The notes under the pieces are model-generated. The model ran no database searches, was not told the DNA's origin, and saw only the letters and a list, made by a program, of their open reading frames with translations. From an uncultured Moraxella sp. (lineage in GTDB: Bacteria > Pseudomonadota > Gammaproteobacteria > Pseudomonadales > Moraxellaceae), in NCBI GenBank assembly GCA_937975585.1, contig CALJUC010000282.1, forward strand, positions 1 to 5,824: DNA of 5,824 nucleotides. Reading direction: 5' to 3'. The position numbers and the translations under genes were made by a program. This document shows, piece after piece, positions 1 through 3,869 of the stretch (positions within the stretch are counted from its first letter, which is position 1; each line of letters begins with the position of its first letter).

Positions 1-352
1 CAGCCATATCTAAGACATGGCGCACGATAGCAAGGCGAGCGGTACCGCAGTCACGTTGCCAGTCTGCCAATAGGGTAGGGTTTACCGCCTCGACTGTTGC
101 AACTTCTTTTTTCTCAATAGTTGCAGGAAGTTCGACATTATCCGCCATGTTCTTTAATAGCTTGGCTTTGGCTTGTTCAAATAAATCATCGGGTAAAATA
201 TACTCACGACGTACGCCGCCCTTACCACGGCTAGGGACTTCCACATATTCCCAACCATTTCTTTTCGCAAAATCTTCAATAGCTTTTCGACTTTTTGGAA
301 GTAAAGATAAATTTAGTTCGACAATTTCTGCCATTTTGAATTGATTTTTCAT
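1..352 (-). CDS. MuA-type transposase of a Mu-like prophage, N-terminal part only (cut by the window edge)
   Basis: The minus strand reads an open frame of 117 codons from an ATG at 352-350 to the window edge. In family terms this is the DDE transposase that joins phage ends to target DNA during integration and replicative transposition. Only the N-terminus is visible. Residues about 7-65 look like the Mu-type DNA-binding domain: LPKSRKAIEDFAKRNGW, then the wing VPSRGKGGVRREY, then LPDDLFEQAKAKLL. The catalytic DDE core lies outside the window, so activity cannot be judged. The start chosen overlaps the upstream ner stop codon as ATGA, which suggests translational coupling. A second Met six codons in (334-332) is an alternative start. 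The ner neighbour and divergent repressor match the phage Mu early operon. Family assignment is fairly secure; intactness is unknown. Confidence 0.82.
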   Translation of the reverse strand, partial: MKNQFKMAEIVELNLSLLPKSRKAIEDFAKRNGWEYVEVPSRGKGGVRREYILPDDLFEQAKAKLLKNMADNVELPATIEKKEVATVEAVNPTLLADWQRDCGTARLAIVRHVLDMA

Positions 353-666
353 GACATCATCTCAGCCACTGTGGTATATTTATTGGCATATCTTGGGCGG
401 ACACGGTTTCCATTTTTATCCCACCGAGTTGGAAATAAATATTGAACTGGTACTTCCAAAAATACTGAAAGAGCTAACTCGCCTTTGGTATAGGGCTTCT
501 TAAATGCCACACTAATAGCAGACCTATTAAGCCCAGCATCAGTTGAAATTTGTTCTAATGTTGTGCCTTGTTTCTCAACCAACGCCTTGATATCAGCAGG
601 ATGATAGCTACCATCTGGCTGTTTAGTTAAGCCTTTTAACAGTGGATAATCATCAAATAAAGCCAT
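349..666 (-). CDS. ner: Ner-family (Nlp-type) winged-helix regulator of the prophage early operon
   Basis: A complete 105-aa protein. Ner of phage Mu is a small DNA-binding protein that represses both the early transposition promoter and the divergent repressor promoter, holding the phage in lytic development. The family pattern is clear: HPADIKALVEKQGTTLEQIS (about 22-41), then the helix-turn-helix GLNRSAISVAFKKPYTKGE (45-63), then LEVPVQYLFPTRWDKNGNRVRP (70-91), the usual 'P.R.d..G' ending. Residues 1-20 and 92-105 extend beyond the typical short Ner core. The ATG follows a weak Shine-Dalgarno TAAGG about 8 bases upstream, directly after a hairpin in the leader. The stop overlaps the transposase start by four bases. 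It is transcribed from the early promoter at 743-771. It could be any Nlp-type paralogue, but position next to a MuA gene strongly favours Ner. Confidence 0.88.
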   Translation of the reverse strand: MALFDDYPLLKGLTKQPDGSYHPADIKALVEKQGTTLEQISTDAGLNRSAISVAFKKPYTKGELALSVFLEVPVQYLFPTRWDKNGNRVRPRYANKYTTVAEMMS

Positions 667-678
667 TGTAAAAACCTT

Positions 679-701
679 AAATCAGCTTCGGCTGATTTTT
701 T
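679..701 (+). terminator. Intrinsic terminator with C(UUCG)G tetraloop, plus strand, inside the ner leader
   Basis: Arms AAATCAGC (679-686) and GCTGATTT (691-698) form a perfect 8-bp stem around TTCG, closed by C-G, and a T run spans 696-701. This is a textbook intrinsic terminator for plus-strand transcripts. No plus-strand gene ends here, so it probably stops antisense transcription through the early operon before it reaches the repressor. On the minus strand the same bases form a CGAA-loop hairpin whose 3' arm ends at the ner Shine-Dalgarno, so it could also affect ner translation. The fold is seen in the sequence; both roles are inferred. Confidence 0.65.
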
Positions 702-712
702 AAAATAGGGTA

Positions 713-744
713 ATGTTAGAATTAATTAACCTTGTTTCTAACAT
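713..744. promoter_or_regulatory. Operator-like 9-bp inverted repeat ATGTTAGAA / TTCTAACAT
   Basis: ATGTTAGAA (713-721) and its exact reverse complement TTCTAACAT (736-744) are centred 23 bp apart, about two helical turns. The right arm overlaps the -10 of the early promoter by two bases (743-744), and the left arm lies about where the early transcript starts and runs. This is where a repressor or Ner would block initiation. The same box occurs three more times toward the prophage end (1412, 1432, 1621), which suggests one protein recognises all of them. Confidence 0.6.
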
Positions 745-771
745 AATAATTCGAAAGTTTCGAAATAGCAA
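743..771 (-). promoter_or_regulatory. Prophage early promoter driving ner and transposase
   Basis: On the minus strand TTGCTA (771-766, 4 of 6 matches to the -35 consensus) and TATTAT (748-743, 5 of 6 to the -10 consensus) are separated by exactly 17 bp. It points at ner with a leader of about 70 nt. The spacer is almost wholly the palindrome at 750-764, and the -10 overlaps an arm of the GTTAGAA inverted repeat, so bound regulators would occlude the polymerase. This corresponds in position to Pe of phage Mu. Confidence 0.55.
750..764. promoter_or_regulatory. 15-bp perfect palindrome in the early-promoter spacer (likely operator)
   Basis: TTCGAAAGTTTCGAA is a perfect inverted repeat of 7-bp arms around a single central G. 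It sits between the -35 and -10 of the early promoter. Its symmetry fits a dimeric helix-turn-helix protein, either Ner or the divergent repressor. Which one binds cannot be told from sequence. Confidence 0.55.
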
Positions 772-772
772 T

Positions 773-802
773 ACTACCAAATAAATATTTTGGTAGTTTT
801 TT
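773..802. promoter_or_regulatory. Inverted repeat ACTACCAAA / TTTGGTAGT followed by a T run
   Basis: Arms at 773-781 and 789-797 are perfect reverse complements separated by 7 bp, with T through 802. It lies just upstream of the early promoter -35 and upstream of the repressor gene. It could be an operator, or a weak AT-rich plus-strand terminator. The operator reading is favoured because ACTACCAAAT recurs at 875-884, over the first codons of the repressor gene. Confidence 0.45.
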
Positions 803-821
803 CAAAGTATTTTAGAAATTA

Positions 822-850
822 TTTAATAATCAAATAGTTATAAATATGAT
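822..850 (+). promoter_or_regulatory. Possible repressor-gene promoter (weak)
   Basis: TATGAT (845-850) matches five of six -10 bases and has TTTAAT (822-827) 17 bp upstream, a poor -35. An alternative pair is TTCAAA (801-806) with TAATAA (824-829). The AT-rich stretch 798-857 makes chance matches likely. A promoter for the repressor must lie somewhere here, but the exact boxes are uncertain. Confidence 0.3.
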
Positions 851-871
851 AGTTGATAGGAAAAGTTTGGC

Positions 872-1411
872 ATGACTACCAAATTAAGCGACGAGAATAT
901 GGCAGTCGATACTCCCATAAAAAAACGGCTGTTCAAGTTAATGACAGACGATGAGAAATTAATGCCTTTTAAATTTGCAACTCGAATTGGCATAAGTCCT
1001 TCGACCTTTCACAGTCTATGGACAAAGAGTGCGAGTAGCATGCAAAGAAGAACTGCTGAAAAAATTGCCCAAGCCACAGGCACAGACCCCGACTGGATAC
1101 AGACAGGAGCTATTAAGGTTGAACCCAATGATGTCAGCAGAGAGTGGGGCATTACAGAAGTGTACCCAGCCAATGGGGTCAGCATAGAGCCGTCAGATTA
1201 CCAACAGCCTGAGCATATCAAAGACATGAACCCAACCCTGCTCATAGAAGCAATGACAATGGTCGAAGAAGTTCTTACCGAGACAGGCAGAACAATGGAA
1301 GCCATGCACAAAGCAGAGTTCGTCCTGCGTGTCTATGAACTGCTTGCACTCAACCCAAACCCCACCACCGAGTTCAAAGACACACTCAAACGCACCCTAA
1401 AAATCGCCTAG
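872..1411 (+). CDS. Probable lysogeny repressor of the Mu-like prophage (HTH protein)
   Basis: A 179-aa protein divergent from ner and the transposase, the position of the c repressor in phage Mu. Residues about 15-80 form a CI-type helix-turn-helix domain: KKRLFKLMTDDEKLMPFKFATRIGI, recognition helix SPSTFHSLWTKS (42-53), then RRTAEKIAQATGTDPDWIQTG, the usual closing segment of CI-type HTH domains. The remainder (about 85-179) shows no Ser-Lys S24 peptidase motif, so RecA-dependent self-cleavage is unlikely. It has a helical stretch (about 119-160) that could mediate oligomerisation. AGGA at 858-861 lies 10 bases before the chosen ATG; a second Met at residue 10 is possible. The stop overlaps the GTTAGAAT box region. 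The repressor role is inferred from context. The HTH is unlike the winged Mu c domain, suggesting a mosaic. Confidence 0.75.
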   Translation: MTTKLSDENMAVDTPIKKRLFKLMTDDEKLMPFKFATRIGISPSTFHSLWTKSASSMQRRTAEKIAQATGTDPDWIQTGAIKVEPNDVSREWGITEVYPANGVSIEPSDYQQPEHIKDMNPTLLIEAMTMVEEVLTETGRTMEAMHKAEFVLRVYELLALNPNPTTEFKDTLKRTLKIA

Positions 1412-1441
1412 CGTTAGAATGTAGGTTGTTGCATTCTAACG
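1412..1441. repeat. Perfect 10-bp inverted repeat CGTTAGAATG / CATTCTAACG after the repressor gene
   Basis: Arms at 1412-1421 and 1432-1441 are exact reverse complements 10 bp apart, starting right after the repressor stop codon. As RNA it would form a hairpin, but no T run follows, so it is a poor terminator. The arms contain the same GTTAGAA box found at the operator (713, 736) and near the prophage end (1621), and the left copy shares the 12-bp string TAGCGTTAGAAT with 1618-1629. A protein-binding site is the better reading. Confidence 0.55.
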
Positions 1442-1463
1442 TTCATTAAAGCAAAACAATTTC

Positions 1464-1484
1464 GCAAAAATCATTTTTGCTTAG
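1464..1484 (+). terminator. Weak candidate terminator for the repressor gene
   Basis: GCAAAAA (1464-1470) and TTTTTGC (1474-1480) form a 7-bp stem with a TCA loop. The stem is AT-rich and only TT follows, so termination would be weak. It is the first simple hairpin after the repressor that ends near T residues, 53 bases past the stop. Confidence 0.25.
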
Positions 1485-1545
1485 TATCAGCAAGTTATTG
1501 AAATCTATAAATATAAATTTTGGTCGCACTTCCTAATTCCTTGCA

Positions 1546-1594
1546 AAAATACGGAATAAATTACAGCGTCATTTTATGTCGTTTACCGTATTTT
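1546..1594. repeat. Inverted repeat AAAATACGG / CCGTATTTT inside the prophage end
   Basis: Perfect 9-bp arms at 1546-1554 and 1586-1594, 31 bp apart, lie 60-108 bp inside the proposed prophage terminus. Transposable phages carry several transposase sites within about 200 bp of an end, so these could be additional sites, but the match to any known consensus is not established. Confidence 0.4.
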
Positions 1595-1596
1595 CA

Positions 1597-1617
1597 CCGT
1601 GCTTCCACGGCTTCTTT
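1597..1617 (+). terminator. Short GC hairpin with T-rich tail, candidate terminator at the prophage end
   Basis: CCGTG (1597-1601), loop CTTC, CACGG (1606-1610), then CTTCTTTT. The stem is only 5 bp but GC-rich, and the tail is pyrimidine with a final T4. It would stop plus-strand transcription from the repressor leaving the prophage toward the host gene at 1672. Confidence 0.35.
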
Positions 1618-1653
1618 TAGCGTTAGAATCTGCTACCATAACAATCCAATACA
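1618..1653. mobile_element. Proposed left (repressor-side) terminus of the Mu-like prophage
   Basis: Read inward on the minus strand, the sequence from 1653 begins TGTATTGGATTG. It has the TG terminal dinucleotide and closely resembles the start of phage Mu DNA (TGTATTGATT, from memory). A CGTTAGAAT box at 1621-1629 lies 24 bp inside this end, as a transposase site would. The end falls just beyond the repressor gene, as in Mu. The adjacent five bases, CAGCA (1654-1658), would be the target duplication. An end at 1655 (TGTGTATT) is an alternative. The other prophage end is outside the window, so the duplication cannot be confirmed. Confidence 0.5.
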
Positions 1654-1657
1654 CAGC

Positions 1658-1664
1658 AAAGGAG
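1658..1664 (+). promoter_or_regulatory. Strong Shine-Dalgarno AAAGGAG of the 77-aa gene
   Basis: AAAGGAG ends 7 bases before the ATG at 1672, near-optimal spacing. It fixes the start of the small gene that follows and is the main argument that this gene is real. It begins only five bases outside the proposed prophage terminus, so any native promoter of the gene would have been separated from it by the insertion. Confidence 0.65.
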
Positions 1665-1671
1665 CGTTAAA

Positions 1672-1905
1672 ATGTCAGCCCAAGTCCAACACCTTCATAT
1701 CATCTCAGACAACGGCAATACCACGCCAGACGGCCTCAAGCGCGAGCTTGTCGACTTCCTGACCCATAACGCCTCACCAGCCATCACTGCAACCATTGAC
1801 CATATTACCGGCAACCGCATCACCATCACGGCCACATCACCTGCGCACATCGCCCAACTGGTCAACGCCACCCTAAACCCTGCCACCCCTGCAAATTTAG
1901 TCTAA
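1672..1905 (+). CDS. Small hypothetical protein, 77 aa, unrecognised
   Basis: I do not recognise this protein. It is read from an ATG with an excellent ribosome binding site and is soluble, with no signal peptide or membrane segment. The pattern suggests a beta-alpha-beta-beta-alpha fold: strand VQHLHIISDN (5-14), helix DGLKRELVDFLTH (20-32), paired strands ITATIDHITGNRITITA (38-54), helix SPAHIAQLVNATL (56-68), and a Pro/Ala tail. Base use is markedly C-rich and differs from the AT-rich flanks, supporting real coding. Its stop codon lies within the first copy of an AT-rich direct repeat (1896-1921), so the 3' end may have been remodelled. It lies just outside the proposed prophage end, so I treat it as host; if the end is misplaced it would be a phage accessory gene. 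No function is claimed. Confidence 0.6.
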   Translation: MSAQVQHLHIISDNGNTTPDGLKRELVDFLTHNASPAITATIDHITGNRITITATSPAHIAQLVNATLNPATPANLV

Positions 1906-1937
1906 AATAACTTATAAAAAAACACCCCCTAAAAAAG

Positions 1938-1946
1938 TTATCCACA
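1938..1946 (+). promoter_or_regulatory. Perfect DnaA-box sequence TTATCCACA
   Basis: This 9-mer equals the strong DnaA-box consensus and directly precedes repeat copy 2. A single box can occur by chance and does not make an origin. No replication-initiator gene is present in the window. Confidence 0.35.
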
Positions 1947-1961
1947 TTTAGTCTAAAATAA

Positions 1962-1993
1962 AGTATAAAAAAGCCCCGTCACACAGACGAGGC
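1962..1993 (-). terminator. Minus-strand intrinsic terminator, probably ending the putP transcript
   Basis: On the minus strand GCCTCGTC (1993-1986), loop TGTGT, GACGGGGC (1980-1973) form an 8-bp GC-rich stem with one G-T wobble, followed by six T (1972-1967). On the plus strand the wobble becomes a C-A mismatch and no T run follows, so it works one way. It lies 206 bases after the putP stop; no nearer convincing terminator is seen. Confidence 0.7.
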
Positions 1994-2057
1994 TAAAAAC
2001 CACCAAAACAATAACTATCCAAACTGACAGCCAACCGCTAAACCCTTACTACTGCTT

Positions 2058-2117
2058 ATCTCGCGCAATCCAAACTCATCCCACTTCATCCCAAACTATC
2101 CCGCCTTATCCCACTTC
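2058..2117. repeat. Degenerate 10-bp tandem array, six units beginning ATC
   Basis: ATC begins units at 2058, 2068, 2078, 2088, 2098 and 2108, exactly 10 bp apart. The units are ATCTCGCGCA, ATCCAAACTC, ATCCCACTTC, ATCCCAAACT, ATCCCGCCTT and ATCCCACTTC; the third and sixth are identical. The period equals about one helical turn and is not a multiple of three, so it is not a coding repeat. Function unknown; it lies in the predicted 3' untranslated region of putP. Confidence 0.55.
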
Positions 2118-2199
2118 TTTTCCTATTCGTCTAGTCTAAAATAAAGTATCAAATCACACTTAGAAATCTCAAGGTCGGCCATTTTTGTATTACAACTAA

Positions 2200-3687
2200 T
2201 TAACGGGCTGCTTTATAAGCATTGTCCGCATCAACGAAGCGTTTTTCGACGTTTTCATTTAATTGGGTCATGTTAGATACCACATAAATCGCCAATGACG
2301 CCAAGATAAAAGCAGGTACCATTTCATATAAGCTGCTACCGGTTAATGGTTTCCATGCGACCACCACTAACGCACCAACCACCATACCTGCCAGTGCGCC
2401 CGCACCGGTCATACGACGCCAAAATAACGAAAATAGCACCACAGGGCCAAAGGCCGCACCAAAGCCTGCCCACGCATAAGACACTAAGCCTAATACTTTG
2501 CTATCTGGGTTTTGCGCGATACCAATCGCAACCAATGACACCACAAGTACCATGATACGACCAATCCAAACCAGCTCTTTTTGGCTAGCACTTGGGCGAA
2601 TAAAACCTTTATAAAAGTCTTCGGTAATCGCACTTGAACACACCAATAACTGACAGCTTAACGTACTCATAACCGCTGCCAAGATAGCGGATAACACCAC
2701 ACCGACAATCCACGGGTTAAATAACAACTGTGCGATACCAATAAAAATCCGCTCGTTGTTACCCTTTAAGATAGCGGCTTGTTCGGGGTGTACGGTCATA
2801 TAGGCTAAACCAAAATAACCGACCGCGACCGCACCTGCTAAACATAAAATCATCCAAGTCATACCAATACGACGGGCATTGGTTAAAGATTTTACGCTAT
2901 CGGCTGCCATAAAGCGCGCCAAAATATGTGGTTGACCAAAATAGCCTAAGCCCCAAGCCGCCGCTGAAATAATACCGACAAATGACGTACCAAACAGCAA
3001 ATTAGCGTAGTTTTTGCCATTGACATAAGCGGCTATGCTAATGGCGGTATGAATCTCATCCATACCACCTAAGTTTAGATACACCATAATAGGGGCGAAA
3101 ATCAGGGCAAAAATCATCAAACTAGCCTGAATGGTATCTGTCCAACTGACTGCCAAAAATCCCCCAATAAAGGTATAGATAATAGTGGCAAAGGCACCGA
3201 GCCACATGGCTGTACTATAGTCGATTTCGAACAGGCTTTCGAACAAGCGCGCGCCCGCAACTACACCGGATGCGCAATAAATGGTAAAGAAGAATAAAAT
3301 AATCAAGGCCGACACGATTTTGATAAGTCGGTTACCACCGCCAAATCGATGATAAAAATACTCGGGCAGGGTAAGCGCGTTGTTATTAAATTCTGTATGC
3401 ACACGCAGGCGACCTGAGACCAATAACCAGTTAAAATATGCCCCAATCACCAAACCAATCGCAATCCAAGACTCACTTAAACCCGATAAATAAATCGCCC
3501 CAGGTAAGCCCATCAATAGCCAACCTGACATATCAGATGCCCCAGCTGACATAGCAGTTACAAAGCTACCCAGACTGCGACCGCCCAAAATATAATCATC
3601 AAAATTGCGCGTTGCAAAATACGCTGCAAAACCGATGCCTAAGACCACCACAAGGTACATGGCAAAGGTAATATACACTGGATTCAT
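2200..3687 (-). CDS. putP: Sodium/proline symporter PutP
   Basis: A 495-aa inner-membrane transporter of the sodium:solute symporter family that imports L-proline with Na+, for use as carbon and nitrogen source or as osmoprotectant. It is near the length of E. coli PutP (502 aa) and follows it almost throughout: NFDDYILGGRSLGSFVTAMSAGASDMSGW (28-56), whose Asp52 corresponds to the Na+-site Asp55 of E. coli; RLRVHTEFNNNALTLPEY (93-110); YTFIGGFLAVSWTDT (171-185); GYFGQPHILARFMAADS (248-264); and AAVMSTLSCQLLVCSS, with Ser341/Thr342 matching E. coli Ser340/Thr341. About 12-13 hydrophobic segments are visible. The start has AGGAG 7 bases upstream. No putA lies beside it. It appears monocistronic, with its own promoter and a downstream terminator. 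No disrupted key residue was seen. Confidence 0.96.
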   Translation of the reverse strand: MNPVYITFAMYLVVVLGIGFAAYFATRNFDDYILGGRSLGSFVTAMSAGASDMSGWLLMGLPGAIYLSGLSESWIAIGLVIGAYFNWLLVSGRLRVHTEFNNNALTLPEYFYHRFGGGNRLIKIVSALIILFFFTIYCASGVVAGARLFESLFEIDYSTAMWLGAFATIIYTFIGGFLAVSWTDTIQASLMIFALIFAPIMVYLNLGGMDEIHTAISIAAYVNGKNYANLLFGTSFVGIISAAAWGLGYFGQPHILARFMAADSVKSLTNARRIGMTWMILCLAGAVAVGYFGLAYMTVHPEQAAILKGNNERIFIGIAQLLFNPWIVGVVLSAILAAVMSTLSCQLLVCSSAITEDFYKGFIRPSASQKELVWIGRIMVLVVSLVAIGIAQNPDSKVLGLVSYAWAGFGAAFGPVVLFSLFWRRMTGAGALAGMVVGALVVVAWKPLTGSSLYEMVPAFILASLAIYVVSNMTQLNENVEKRFVDADNAYKAAR

Positions 3688-3708
3688 ACCAGTTCTCCTG
3701 TTAATACG

Positions 3709-3738
3709 ATAACACTACCATGCTTAATCCATTGTCAA
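3709..3738 (-). promoter_or_regulatory. Predicted putP promoter
   Basis: On the minus strand a perfect TTGACA (3738-3733) lies 18 bp from TGTTAT (3714-3709, 4 of 6 to the -10 consensus). The leader to the putP ATG would be about 15-20 bases and contains the AGGAG ribosome binding site (3699-3695). No clear regulator site such as a PutA operator could be recognised. Confidence 0.5.
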
Positions 3739-3811
3739 AATCAACGCCACTTAAGCAAATATACCTGATAGAAAATAGCATAGAATTACAAATTAGACAA
3801 AAAACAGACAC

Positions 3812-3838
3812 AAAAAAAAGAGCCATCATAGCTCTTTT
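3812..3838 (-). terminator. Intrinsic terminator of trmB
   Basis: On the minus strand AAAAGAGC (3838-3831), a 7-base loop and GCTCTTTT (3823-3816) form a perfect 8-bp stem, with an unbroken T run over 3819-3812. It lies about 30 bases after the trmB stop and separates trmB from putP. On the plus strand four T and a broken tail follow, so weak two-way action is possible. Confidence 0.85.
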
Positions 3839-3869
3839 CTTGGATTTGTCTATAGACGCATGCGTGCAG

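Larger units (their letters stand above)
1896..2149. repeat. Three-copy AT-rich direct repeat containing TAGTCTAAAATAA
   Basis: Copy 1 (1896-1921) and copy 2 (1947-1972) match at 24 of 26 positions; copy 3 (2132-2149) shares the 18-bp TAGTCTAAAATAAAGTAT with copy 2. Copies 1 and 2 start with the 11-bp palindrome TTTAGTCTAAA. All three have the same orientation. Copy 1 supplies the stop codon of the 77-aa gene, and copy 2 supplies the T run of the minus-strand terminator. No known element family is recognised. Confidence 0.7.
1906..2199. other. 294-bp gene-free stretch between the 77-aa gene and putP
   Basis: No credible gene is seen on either strand. It holds parts of the three-copy AT-rich repeat, one perfect DnaA-box sequence, a minus-strand intrinsic terminator (1962-1993) and an array of 10-bp phased ATC units (2058-2117). 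From 2199 down to the terminator it would be the 3' untranslated region of putP. The cluster of repeats beside a prophage junction is unusual and may be remains of an older element. Confidence 0.6.

Noticed and set aside
147..344. Plus-strand open frame of 65 codons
   Set aside because: It is antisense to the transposase N-terminal domain, which has clear family motifs, and has no ribosome binding site.
1523..1532. Haemophilus-type DNA uptake word (GGTCGCACTTCC resembles ACCGCACTT)
   Set aside because: It differs in core positions, occurs once, and the window is not from Pasteurellaceae.
1520..1762. Plus-strand open frame of 80 codons crossing the prophage end
   Set aside because: It spans the hairpin and the inverted repeats, overlaps the 77-aa gene in another frame, and lacks a good ribosome binding site.
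1695..1886. Minus-strand open frame of 63 codons
   Set aside because: Antisense shadow of the 77-aa gene, which has the strong Shine-Dalgarno.
2058..2149. CRISPR array
   Set aside because: The units are 10 bp with no spacers, and the AT-rich repeats are only three, irregularly spaced and without cas genes.
1896..2149. Functional replication origin
   Set aside because: Only one perfect DnaA box and three repeats are seen, with no initiator gene, so I report the repeats but do not call an origin.
3812..3838. Shared two-way terminator for putP upstream reading
   Set aside because: Only the minus strand has a long T run, and no plus-strand gene ends here.
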